DNA of 64,000 bases from Mycolicibacterium lacusdiani (GTDB taxonomy: Bacteria > Actinomycetota > Actinomycetes > Mycobacteriales > Mycobacteriaceae): assembly GCF_021916785.1 (NCBI RefSeq), contig NZ_JAKCFC010000003.1, positions 744,001 through 808,000 on the forward strand, in the 5' to 3' direction. Below are positions 51,094 through 58,591 of this stretch, one piece after another. The stretch's first letter is position 1; each line of letters starts with the position of its first letter. A program made the translations under genes and the position numbers. The notes beneath the pieces were generated by a model, which worked only from the letters and a program-made list of their open reading frames with translations, searched no databases and had not been told where the DNA came from.

Positions 51094-51660
51094 TCAGCGC
51101 ACCGCGGCGTGCGTCCGCTTGGCGTCGACCCGCAGTCGGGTGCGCACGGCCACCGCGTCGCCAAGCATCTCCCTCAGCGCACAGGCGACGTCGTCGGCGG
51201 CTCGCACACCACTGCTGAGTCCCTGTCGCGCAGCGACCGTCACGTCCAACGTCACCGTCGGCGTACCGCGCTCCCTGGTGGCCCTGGCGTTGGCCTTGAG
51301 CACCGCGGGTTCGTCGCGCAGAGCCTGGGTGGCGGCGTCGACCACACCCGCGACGTCGGCGGTGAGGATCGCGTTGTCCGGGGCGCCGGGTGCCTGGAGC
51401 CGGACCGGGGGCGGCTTGGCGGCGCGCCGGTGGGCGGCGAGCCAGCGCAGACCCACGAGGATCAGCACGACGCCTGCGACTCCACAGGCCCACGTCCACC
51501 ACGGCTGTGCGGCGGCGTCGAGGGACGGTGCCATGGAGAGGGTCTCGATCGCACCGTCGGACCTGGTCCGCCACGACACGGCGGCCAGGCCAACGGCCAC
51601 CAGGCCGAGGCCGAGCAGCAGCACGGTCAGTCGGTCGACGAATTCGGCTCGGCGAGTCAC
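51094..51660 (-). CDS. AmaP-like Asp23-cluster membrane protein
   Basis: A 188-residue protein with two membrane segments, LTVLLLGLGLVAVGLAAVSW (residues 10-30) and a second near residue 55 (ACGVAGVVLILVGLRWLAA). An Asp23-like soluble domain follows (TADVAGVVDAATQALRDEP, VTLDVTVAARQGLS). This is the layout of AmaP, which anchors Asp23 to the membrane in Gram-positive bacteria. GTG 51660 overlaps the upstream gene. It is the last gene of the Asp23 operon and ends 8 bp from the convergent diguanylate cyclase. Confidence 0.72.
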   Translation of the reverse strand: MTRRAEFVDRLTVLLLGLGLVAVGLAAVSWRTRSDGAIETLSMAPSLDAAAQPWWTWACGVAGVVLILVGLRWLAAHRRAAKPPPVRLQAPGAPDNAILTADVAGVVDAATQALRDEPAVLKANARATRERGTPTVTLDVTVAARQGLSSGVRAADDVACALREMLGDAVAVRTRLRVDAKRTHAAVR

Positions 51661-52181
51661 GTGGTCGCCTCCGTTCGGGTCTTGACGCGGATGCGTACGG
51701 GATGGGTGAGCGCGGCCAGTTCGCTGCCGATCGCCTGCTCGATGGCCTCGCGCGACACCGGGCCCGTGACGAGGCAGCGGACGGTGACCCGTCGGCGCGT
51801 GGCGGAACTGTTGGCCTTCAGCACGCCGGATACGGTTTCAGCTGCAGCAGAGGCGATTCGGGCCACCTCCCGAACGTCGAGGTACACCGCTGAGTCGGCG
51901 TCGACGTCGACAGTGCGCCTGCGCCGCGGCTTGAGCGCGAGGACCACGCAGAACAGGCCGAGGACCAGCGCGACCACGCCGACCGGCAGCAGCCACGAGC
52001 CGGCGACGAGGCCGTCGAAGAGCCGCAGGACGGCAGGAATCCAGGCCGAGCCGTCGATTACGCCTGCGCCGAGGAGCGCGTCGCGAACGCCGACGGCGCC
52101 AAGGCCGACGAGCAGCAGCGCCATCAGGGCCGCGAGGTAGCTCGCCCCCGCCGCTTGCCTCGGAGCGGTCGCGGTCGTCAT
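51657..52181 (-). CDS. DUF6286-type Asp23-cluster membrane protein
   Basis: A 174-residue protein with two membrane segments near residues 14-35 and 62-85 (LLPVGVVALVLGLFCVVLAL), then a cytosolic domain (VYLDVREVARIASAAAETV, VTVRCLVTGPVSREAIEQAIGSEL). This resembles DUF6286 proteins found in actinobacterial Asp23 clusters. ATG 52181 and its 4-nt overlaps with both neighbours mark it as an operon member. The role is likely structural, in the envelope-stress complex. Confidence 0.72.
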   Translation of the reverse strand: MTTATAPRQAAGASYLAALMALLLVGLGAVGVRDALLGAGVIDGSAWIPAVLRLFDGLVAGSWLLPVGVVALVLGLFCVVLALKPRRRRTVDVDADSAVYLDVREVARIASAAAETVSGVLKANSSATRRRVTVRCLVTGPVSREAIEQAIGSELAALTHPVRIRVKTRTEATT

Positions 52182-52552
52182 GACACCCTCCGCTTCGGCG
52201 TACCGGCACCGGGCGGAAGGACGGTGGCCACGTGCACGTCGACCCCGTCGACGACGAGGCCGCTCATCGTGGCGAGCGCGTGGGTCACGCTCTGCGCCAC
52301 GGCGCTCGAGGTCTGGGCGAGCGGGCGGCGCCATTCGACGGCGACCGCGACGGCCGCACGGACGTGGTCGCCCGACACCACCACGTCGGCCCTGGGGAGT
52401 TCGCGGCCGGTGATCCGGTCGACTCCGGTGCTGCGACGGTCGACGCCGTCGCAGTCCAGTGCCGCCGCGATCACGAGCCGCTCGACGGCCCGGTCGCGCA
52501 CGGTGAGGCTGCCGCGCTCGCCGGCATCGGCGGCTGCGACGGTGTCAGCCAC
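52178..52552 (-). CDS. Asp23/Gls24-like protein
   Basis: A 124-residue soluble protein with the Asp23-type alternation of helix and strand: LTVRDRAVERLVIAAALDCDG, PRADVVVSGDHVRAAVAVAVEW, and VAQSVTHALATMSGLVVDGVDVHV (parts). GTG 52552 has GGGGCGGGG upstream. It overlaps the small membrane gene before it and the DUF6286 gene after it. Confidence 0.72.
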   Translation of the reverse strand: MADTVAAADAGERGSLTVRDRAVERLVIAAALDCDGVDRRSTGVDRITGRELPRADVVVSGDHVRAAVAVAVEWRRPLAQTSSAVAQSVTHALATMSGLVVDGVDVHVATVLPPGAGTPKRRVS

Positions 52553-52724
52553 GACCCCGCCCCCGCAGCAGTGCGACGACGTCGAATTCGCCGTCGCGGT
52601 GTCCGCCGACGGCGTAGCCGATGGCTCCCAGCACGAGGGCGAGCAGGAAGCCGGTGAAGCCGCCTGCAGCCGCCGCCACTCCAAGCAGTAGACCGGCGAG
52701 CAGGCCGGCAGTTGCGGTGGTCAT
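52545..52724 (-). CDS. small membrane protein (DUF2273-like position)
   Basis: A 59-residue protein made of two hydrophobic helices (ATAGLLAGLLLGVAAAAGGF and FLLALVLGAIGYAVGG) and a charged tail HRDGEFDVVALLRGRGRG. ATG 52724 has a clear GGAGG site. DUF2273 proteins of this size and shape occupy the same place in Asp23 operons of other bacteria, but the match is by topology only. Confidence 0.7.
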   Translation of the reverse strand: MTTATAGLLAGLLLGVAAAAGGFTGFLLALVLGAIGYAVGGHRDGEFDVVALLRGRGRG

Positions 52725-52984
52725 TGTTTCCTCCGTTGGTGATCGAACGTTCGTGGTTGGTCGAATGGGCGCGCGAAGCGGCCGGAGTTCCTGCGGCGGT
52801 TCCACCACCGCGTGGCGCGGCGACGGGTGCGGGCGAGCCGACCCCGCGTGGTCGCGACGATGACTACGCGGGCATTGGCCTCGTTGAACGGGGCGCCCTC
52901 GAGTGCGGCGATCAGGAGTTCCGGATCGCCGCCGACGTCGGGATGGTGGCGGCGGATCGCGGCCCGCCGCCGCTCCGACGTCAT
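52721..52984 (-). CDS. short HPD-motif (J-domain-like) protein
   Basis: An 87-residue basic protein. The N-terminus ERRRAAIRRHHPDVGGDPELLIAALEG resembles helix II, the HPD loop and helix III of a DnaJ J-domain, without helix I. Next comes VVIVATTRGRLARTRRRATRWW and an Arg-rich disordered end. ATG 52984 and the stop at 52721 overlap its neighbours in the Asp23 operon by 4 nt each, so it is a true gene. Hsp70 binding is possible because HPD is the essential J-domain motif, but a truncated domain makes this uncertain. Confidence 0.65.
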   Translation of the reverse strand: MTSERRRAAIRRHHPDVGGDPELLIAALEGAPFNEANARVVIVATTRGRLARTRRRATRWWNRRRNSGRFARPFDQPRTFDHQRRKQ

Positions 52985-53277
52985 GGGCGGACGGCGGGTG
53001 CGATGTCCTCGACCGTGACGTCCACGGTCGGGCCCGGCGCCACGAGGGACACGGCATCCCGGACCGCGGCTGCGGTCCTGCGGACGTCGACGCCCTCGTG
53101 CACCGTGACGTGCACGTCGACCGTGTCGTCGGCGATGCGCACCCCGGTCACGCGGCGGCCCGGCAGGTAGGTGCCGACCTCGCCGAACATTCCGGGATGC
53201 AGTGCGGCCACACCGGGCACGGCGAGTATCGCGGCGGCGATCGAATCGGCGAGTTCCGTTTCGGACATGTCGGTCAC
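52981..53277 (-). CDS. small Asp23-like protein
   Basis: A 98-residue soluble protein. ELADSIAAAILAVPGVAALHPG, TGVRIADDTVDVHVTVHEG and VRRTAAAVRDAVSLV follow the Asp23 core. GTG 53277 overlaps the preceding stop as GTGA; ATG 53268 is also possible. It is the second gene of the operon. Confidence 0.72.
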   Translation of the reverse strand: MTDMSETELADSIAAAILAVPGVAALHPGMFGEVGTYLPGRRVTGVRIADDTVDVHVTVHEGVDVRRTAAAVRDAVSLVAPGPTVDVTVEDIAPAVRP

Positions 53278-53747
53278 TCGACGCGCGTCAACCCGCCGGC
53301 CGGGCTCTCCTCGGCGGAGCCGTCAGCGACGTGGATGTCGTGCACCGTGATGTCGACCTCGACGACCTGGAGGCCGGTCATGCGCTCGATGGCGGCGATG
53401 ACGTTGCGGCGGATGCCCGATGCGAGGTCGGAGATCGAGACGCCGTACTCGACGACGATGTCGATGTCGACGGCGGCCTGGGTCTCGCCGACCTCGACGG
53501 ATACGCCCTGCGAGTGGTTGACGGATGCGCCGGGGATGCGCTCGCGCAGTGCGCCGACGGCGCGGCTGGCCCCGCCGCCGAGGGCGTACACGCCGTTGAC
53601 CTCGCGTGCGGCCAGGCCGGCGATCTTCGACACGACGACGTCGGCGATCACGGTCTTGCCCTGACTCGAGGTGATCGTTCCGGTGCCGCCCTTGGCGACG
53701 GCCGAGGTGCCCTCGGATGTGGTGGTGGATTCCTTGGCGCTGGTCAT
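53274..53747 (-). CDS. Asp23/Gls24 family envelope stress response protein
   Basis: A 157-residue protein, first in the operon. A Ser/Thr-rich start precedes the full Asp23 domain: GKTVIADVVVSKIAGLAAREVNGVYALGGG near residue 30 (parts VIADVVVSKIAGLAA and VNGVYALGGG), GVSVEVGETQAAVDIDIVVEYG, and RRNVIAAIERMTGLQVVEVDITVHDIHV. Asp23 proteins form filament-like clusters under the membrane in other Gram-positives. ATG 53747 has AAAGGAC. It is divergent from the sigma factor gene. Confidence 0.88.
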   Translation of the reverse strand: MTSAKESTTTSEGTSAVAKGGTGTITSSQGKTVIADVVVSKIAGLAAREVNGVYALGGGASRAVGALRERIPGASVNHSQGVSVEVGETQAAVDIDIVVEYGVSISDLASGIRRNVIAAIERMTGLQVVEVDITVHDIHVADGSAEESPAGGLTRVE

Positions 53748-53782
53748 CTGTTCGGTGTCCTTTCGATGGGTACGCCTGGTAA

Positions 53783-53816
53783 GACGGGGCGTAAGTGGTA
53801 AACCGAATACCCCGTC
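53783..53816. promoter_or_regulatory. dyad GACGGGG...CCCCGTC between Asp23 and sigma genes
   Basis: GACGGGG at 53783-53789 and its complement at 53810-53816 are 20 bp apart in the divergent gap. This could be a regulator site or paired promoter elements. The GGGGTAT on the minus strand resembles a SigF-type -10, but no matching -35 was found. Confidence 0.35.
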
Positions 53817-53920
53817 GGTGTGGTCCTCACCACAGCAACCCGAGCGCCGTCGGCTCCGAATGATCGAGGTGCGCTCGTCAGAGACGCAACTGCGCATGCA
53901 TTGGGAGGGAACCGGCAACC

Positions 53921-54481
53921 ATGCTCGACACCACGATCGACGGTGGGCAGGAGCGAGCGCTGGCGGCAGCGGCCGTTGCCGGTGACCGGGCGGCCTTCGA
54001 GGAACTGATCCGCCTGCACGGGCCTGCACTGCACCGCTACGCGCGTCGGATGACGCGCGACGCCGATGCGGTGTACGACATCTTGCAGGAGACGTTCATC
54101 GCGGCGTGGCGCCAGATCGGCACGTTCCGGGGCGAATCCACCGTCCGCACGTGGCTGTTCACGATCTGCGCCCGCAAGGTAGTCGACTCGCACCGAGTCA
54201 AGCGAGCCATCCCCATCGACGACCGCCTGATCGAACCCGTCGACCCGTCGCCGACGTCGGATCCCTTCGCCACCGTGTCGAACGAAGAGTTCCTCGACGC
54301 GCTGGAGGCGGCGCTGGGTGAACTGCCGCCCCGGCAGCGCTCGGCCTGGTTGTTGAGGGAAGTGGAGGAATTGACGTTCCCTCAGATCGGGACCATCCTC
54401 GACTTGAGCCCCGACAGCGCGCGCGGTCAGCACCACCGCGCACGCGCCACCCTCCAGCAGAGGCTTCAACGATGGCGATAG
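53921..54481 (+). CDS. ECF-type sigma-70 family RNA polymerase sigma factor
   Basis: A 186-residue sigma factor. Region 2 has AFEELIRLHGPALHRYARRM and DILQETFIAAWRQIGTFRG, then STVRTWLFTICARKVVDSHR. Region 4 has LGELPPRQRSAWLLREVEELTFPQIGTILDLSPDSARGQHHRARATLQQRL (core LPPRQRSAW and LSPDSARGQHHRAR). ATG 53921 follows GGGAGGGA. It is divergent from the Asp23 operon and overlaps an Asp23-like gene by 10 nt. It probably switches on the operon under envelope stress. No classical zinc anti-sigma factor is nearby. Confidence 0.9.
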   Translation: MLDTTIDGGQERALAAAAVAGDRAAFEELIRLHGPALHRYARRMTRDADAVYDILQETFIAAWRQIGTFRGESTVRTWLFTICARKVVDSHRVKRAIPIDDRLIEPVDPSPTSDPFATVSNEEFLDALEAALGELPPRQRSAWLLREVEELTFPQIGTILDLSPDSARGQHHRARATLQQRLQRWR

Positions 54482-54915
54482 GTGACTACGACTCGATGGG
54501 TACGTTCGCGCATGCCGGTCGCGCGCTACGCGCGGTGCCCGATCACGGCTGGGATGCCATGGAGGACCGCATCATTCGCGCGGTCCGCGACACCCCGCGC
54601 GGAGGCTGGCCCATCACGGTGACCGATCCGACCGGTCGATCGCAGCTCGGCACGCTGGCGGTCAGCGACCTCGCGCTGCGCACGGCGCTGTCACGCGCGA
54701 TCCGGCCCGACCCGGACAGCTTGCTGCTCGACGTCACCGCCGACGTCCGTGACGGGGAACTCGTCTCGGTCACCGTGGCGCTGTCCGGCCGCTACGGCGT
54801 CGACCTGCGCGACGTCGTGGCGCGCGTCGAGCGGATCTGCGCCCAGGTCGTCGCCGACGTCGTCGGCCCCACCACCGCGAGCATCGAGGCGACCGTCACC
54901 GACGTGCACCGCTGA
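54472..54915 (+). CDS. Asp23-like protein coupled to the sigma factor
   Basis: A 147-residue protein. The first 60 residues are unique (AGRALRAVPDHGWDAMEDRIIRAVRDTP). The rest has the Asp23 core: LLLDVTADVRDGELVSVTVALSGRYG, then VVARVERICAQVVADVVGP. It overlaps the end of the sigma gene, which is where an anti-sigma factor is usually found, so it could regulate that sigma factor. This is an inference; it has no membrane segment or zinc motif. Confidence 0.7.
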   Translation: MAIGDYDSMGTFAHAGRALRAVPDHGWDAMEDRIIRAVRDTPRGGWPITVTDPTGRSQLGTLAVSDLALRTALSRAIRPDPDSLLLDVTADVRDGELVSVTVALSGRYGVDLRDVVARVERICAQVVADVVGPTTASIEATVTDVHR

Positions 54916-54918
54916 CCC

Positions 54919-55677
54919 GTGGTGCCGGTGGAGGAATGGCTGCGCGAGCAGTGCGCCGATTACGGCTGGGGGCTGGGCGGTGTGTTCCGCAGCCGGGGTG
55001 ATCACGCCTGGCCGCTGATCGCGCACGGCCCGGAGGACCTCGAACAGCAGTTGACCGCCGGCGGGCACATTCTGCCGCTGCCGAAGGAACCGGCAGCACT
55101 GGCCAACGTGCTCGAGGTGGGCATCGTCAGCTTCCTGATGGATCGGGCCGAGGACGTTCCCGGTGCGACGGCGGCACGCGGCACCGAGCGGGGGTACCCG
55201 GACGTCGAGTTCAGTGGTGACGCATTCGGCGGCGGCTTCCATGCCGTCGACATCAAGGTCGCCAGGCGGGCGGTCGGGGCGCGGGGCAATCCGCTGGGGC
55301 GTACGCAGAGCCGCATCACGCTCTATACGGGCAACACGTACTTCCGGCATCCCCGGATCTCGTTCCCCGGCGTCATGCGGCCCTTCGCGGACTACGCGTC
55401 CCACCTCGACGTGCTTGGCATCTACACGCTCGACGAGACGGGGCCGGGCCGGGTCGCGGACCTCGAGCTGATCGTGCAGCAGCCGTGGCGGATCGCGAGC
55501 AGGCACCGGTCGTCGACCACCCGCGAGTACATCGGCGCGGTCGACAAGATCGAGGATCTGCGGGCGGGTCGCGGCGAGTTCGCCACCGAATCGGAGTTCT
55601 ACGCGTTCTGGCGCAAGTTCCCGTTCAAGACGGCACGCGCGGTGGAACTGTTGCTGGCCAAGGAACTCGACAGGTAG
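54919..55677 (+). CDS. probable type II restriction endonuclease (PD-(D/E)xK, DIK motif)
   Basis: A 252-residue protein. RGYPDVEFSGDAFGGGF followed by HAVDIKVARRA near residue 105 fits the PD...(D/E)xK nuclease core with the DIK variant known from EcoRV-like enzymes. Later parts have LGRTQSRITLYTGNTYFRHP and LELIVQQPWRIASRHRSSTTREYIG, with a helical end. Start GTG 54919, 3 nt after the Asp23-like gene. The C5 methyltransferase downstream is the likely partner, making a small restriction-modification system. Recognition site unknown. Confidence 0.72.
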   Translation: MVPVEEWLREQCADYGWGLGGVFRSRGDHAWPLIAHGPEDLEQQLTAGGHILPLPKEPAALANVLEVGIVSFLMDRAEDVPGATAARGTERGYPDVEFSGDAFGGGFHAVDIKVARRAVGARGNPLGRTQSRITLYTGNTYFRHPRISFPGVMRPFADYASHLDVLGIYTLDETGPGRVADLELIVQQPWRIASRHRSSTTREYIGAVDKIEDLRAGRGEFATESEFYAFWRKFPFKTARAVELLLAKELDR

Positions 55678-55723
55678 GCCCGGCTACCCGGGATTCGTCG
55701 GTGGGTCATGGGATGCTCTTGCC

Positions 55724-56803
55724 ATGGCCAGCACGGCGAGCACCAGGAGGGCGACGGCGATCTCGCTGTTCTCCGGTGCGGGCGGTCTCGACCACGGTGC
55801 CGAAGCCGCCGGTTTCGACGTGCGGGCCGCGGTCGAACGCAACCGCGACGCGGCGCTGACGATGGAGAAGAACTTCTCGGGACTGGCGTCGCCGGTGATC
55901 CAGAAGGACATCCTCGAGACCAGCACCGCCGAGATCCTGCGCGCGGCAGGACTGCGCAAGGGGCAGCGCCCCGATCTGCTGCTCGGCGGGCCGCCGTGCA
56001 CCCCCTTCTCCAAGAGCGGTTTCTGGCTGGAGTGGAAGCGTTCGGGGCTCGATCCCGACGCATCGCTGCTGCAGGAGTACACCCGGGTGCTGCGCGAGGC
56101 CAGGCCGCGCACCTTCGTGCTGGAGAACGTCTACGCACTCACCTACGACAACCGCGCGAGCCGGCCTGCGCTGCAGCGGCTGCTCCGGGAGATAGACGAA
56201 GCCGGCTACGCCTACCACCTCGACGTCCTGCACGCCGCCAACTTCGGTGTGCCACAGGCCCGTCCGCGACTGTTCATCGTCGGCGCCCCGAAGGGCAGGC
56301 CGACGCCCGCGCTTCCGGTACCGACGCACGGCGGCCGCTGGGAGCGGCGCGACACCGGCAACGGCGAGCGTCCGTTCGTCACGTCGGGCGAGGCGCTCGC
56401 GGGCCTGATCTGCGACCCCGAACCCGAGGAAGTGCTCCGCGGCCAGTACGCACCCCTGCTCGATGAGATCCCGCCGGGTGGGAATTACCTGCACTACACG
56501 GCAGAACGCGGACATCCGGCACCCAAGTTCGAATGGCGCAGCCGCTACTGGTCCTTTTTGCTGAAGTTGGACCCGGCCAAACCGTCACCGACCATTCAGG
56601 CCCAGCCCGGACCGAACGTCGGGCCGTTCCACTGGACCAACCGGAGACTGCGTGCCGCGGAGGTGAAGCGGCTGTTCACGTTCCCCGACGAGTTCGAACT
56701 CGTCGGGAGCAGGGCCAGTGTGCAGGCGCAGCTGGGGAACTCGGTACCGCCCCTGCTCGCCCGCCAAGTGTTCCTTTCGGTCAAACGTTCGCTACGTCCG
56801 TAA
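55724..56803 (+). CDS. DNA (cytosine-5-)-methyltransferase
   Basis: A 359-residue C5 methyltransferase. Motif I SLFSGAGGLDHGAEAAGF is at residue 12, motif IV LLGGPPCTPFSKSG near residue 88 carries the catalytic Cys, motif VI is FVLENVYAL, motif VIII QARPRLFIVG, and motifs IX-X end QLGNSVPPLLARQVF. It is complete. It follows the putative nuclease by 46 bp and should protect the host at that enzyme's site. C5 methylation with a DIK-type nuclease is a less usual pairing, as EcoRV itself pairs with an adenine methylase. Confidence 0.93.
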   Translation: MASTASTRRATAISLFSGAGGLDHGAEAAGFDVRAAVERNRDAALTMEKNFSGLASPVIQKDILETSTAEILRAAGLRKGQRPDLLLGGPPCTPFSKSGFWLEWKRSGLDPDASLLQEYTRVLREARPRTFVLENVYALTYDNRASRPALQRLLREIDEAGYAYHLDVLHAANFGVPQARPRLFIVGAPKGRPTPALPVPTHGGRWERRDTGNGERPFVTSGEALAGLICDPEPEEVLRGQYAPLLDEIPPGGNYLHYTAERGHPAPKFEWRSRYWSFLLKLDPAKPSPTIQAQPGPNVGPFHWTNRRLRAAEVKRLFTFPDEFELVGSRASVQAQLGNSVPPLLARQVFLSVKRSLRP

Positions 56804-56944
56804 TACTTCCGGCGAAATTGTCACATTCCTGAATGTTCGAGTTGCCATTCGGGGATTTTCGGTGAAGATGCTCTACGGACACGTCGACAGGCGTACAGCT
56901 TTAGGACACCGACCGGACAGCCCCGGTCCACCGGAGGAGACTCG

Positions 56945-58591
56945 ATGAGCACAGTGCGCAAGCTTTCCACCGCCGTCTGCGTGACGGCCCTGACCATGGG
57001 GCTCGGTGCATGCGGTGGCGACGAGAGTTCGTCGGGCAGTGGGGGCACCGGTGGGGACATCAACGTCACCATGACGTCGTTCCCCGACTACATCGATCCG
57101 CAGCTGTCATACACGGTCGAGGGCTGGGAGGTGTTGTACAACACCTACGTTCCGCTGTTGACGTACAAGCACGCCAAGGGAGAGGCAGGCACCGAGGTGG
57201 TGCCCGGCCTGGCATCGGAGATGCCCAAGGTATCCGCCGACGGCAAGACCTACGAGCTGAAGCTCCGGCAGAACATGTTGTACTCCGACGGCACCCCGAT
57301 CAAGGCCTCCGACTTCGCCTACGCGGTTCAGCGCCTGTTCAAGGCGGACTCCGGTGGCTCGGTGTTCTTCGAACCGATCGTCGGCGCAAGCGATTACGCC
57401 GAGGGCAAGGCCGATCGGATCGCCGGGATCATCACGAACGACGGCACCGGCGACATCAAGATCACCCTGACCGAGCCCAACGGCACCTTCGAGAACGTCC
57501 TCGGCCTGCCGTTCTCGGCGCCCGTTCCGCCAAGCACTCCACTGGACAAGGACGCGACCAACGATCCGCCGCCGTCCAGCGGACCGTTCATGATCTCCAG
57601 CGTCGAGGCGCCGCAGACGATGACGATGGAGCGCAACCCCAACTTCCAGACCGTAAAGGACGCCGGCGCAACCGAAGTCGCCGACGCCGCCGTCGACAAG
57701 ATCACGATCACGCAGAACAAGAGCAACTCGGCCCAGGTCACGGGCGTCGAGCAGAACACCATCGACTTCATGGTCGACCCGCCGGACGCCGACCGGCTCC
57801 AGGAGGTCAAGACGCGCTTCGGGGAACGGTTCCGCCTCGAGGAGTCGATCAACACCTACTACTTCTGGATGAACAACCAGACGGCGCCGTTCAACGACGT
57901 GCGGGTGCGCCAGGCCATCAACTACGCCATCGACCCCGAGGCGCTCAACCGCGTCTTCGGTGGACGGATGCACCCGACGCAGCAGATCCTGCCGCCGGGC
58001 ATGCCCGGGTACGAGGAGTACGAGCTGTACCCCGGTCCGGACATGAACAAGGCCAAAGCGCTTCTGGCGGAAGCAAACCCGGCCGACAAGGACATCACCG
58101 TCTGGACCAACGACGAGCCGGACCGCAAGCGCATCGGCGAGTACTACCACGACCTGCTGATCCAGCTGGGGTTCAACGCCACGCTCAAGGTCATCGCAGG
58201 TGACGTCTACTTCACCACCATCGGCAACCAGGCCACCCCCGACCTCGACACCGGGTTCGCCAACTGGTTCCAGGACTTCCCGCACCCGGACGACTTCTTC
58301 CGGCCGCTGCTCAACGGCGCGAGCATCCTGCCAACGAACGGCAACAACTTCTCCCGCGTGAGCATCCCCGGCCTCGACGCGAAGATGGACGAACTCCTCG
58401 CCAAGCAGCTCTCCGACGGCGGCGTCGAGCAGCAGTACGCGGCGCTCGACAAGTCGTTCATGGAGCAGGCCGCGTGGGCACCCTACGGCAACGAGCAGTT
58501 CGCGACGTTCACCTCGGAGCGCATCGACTTCGAGAAGGCCTACAACCATCTGCTGTTCAATCAGGACTACTCGGCCCTGGCTCTGAAGTAG
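56945..58591 (+). CDS. ABC transporter substrate-binding lipoprotein (peptide/nickel type)
   Basis: A 548-residue solute-binding protein of the SBP_bac_5 family. Residues 1-23 are a lipoprotein signal peptide with lipobox LGAC, and Ser/Gly-rich linker residues follow. Then come DYIDPQLSYTVEGWEVLYNTYVPL, KLRQNMLYSDGTPIKASDFAYAVQRL, and VRQAINYAIDPEALNRVFGG (parts of the family signature). GGAGGAG precedes the ATG. It is first in a five-gene importer operon. The bound ligand (oligopeptide, dipeptide, glutathione or other) is unknown. Confidence 0.92.
   Translation: MSTVRKLSTAVCVTALTMGLGACGGDESSSGSGGTGGDINVTMTSFPDYIDPQLSYTVEGWEVLYNTYVPLLTYKHAKGEAGTEVVPGLASEMPKVSADGKTYELKLRQNMLYSDGTPIKASDFAYAVQRLFKADSGGSVFFEPIVGASDYAEGKADRIAGIITNDGTGDIKITLTEPNGTFENVLGLPFSAPVPPSTPLDKDATNDPPPSSGPFMISSVEAPQTMTMERNPNFQTVKDAGATEVADAAVDKITITQNKSNSAQVTGVEQNTIDFMVDPPDADRLQEVKTRFGERFRLEESINTYYFWMNNQTAPFNDVRVRQAINYAIDPEALNRVFGGRMHPTQQILPPGMPGYEEYELYPGPDMNKAKALLAEANPADKDITVWTNDEPDRKRIGEYYHDLLIQLGFNATLKVIAGDVYFTTIGNQATPDLDTGFANWFQDFPHPDDFFRPLLNGASILPTNGNNFSRVSIPGLDAKMDELLAKQLSDGGVEQQYAALDKSFMEQAAWAPYGNEQFATFTSERIDFEKAYNHLLFNQDYSALALK

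Noticed and set aside
54919..55677. 54919 gene as part of the Asp23 operon
   Set aside because: It starts 3 nt after an Asp23-like gene but shows a nuclease-like core and neighbours a methyltransferase, so a restriction role fits better.
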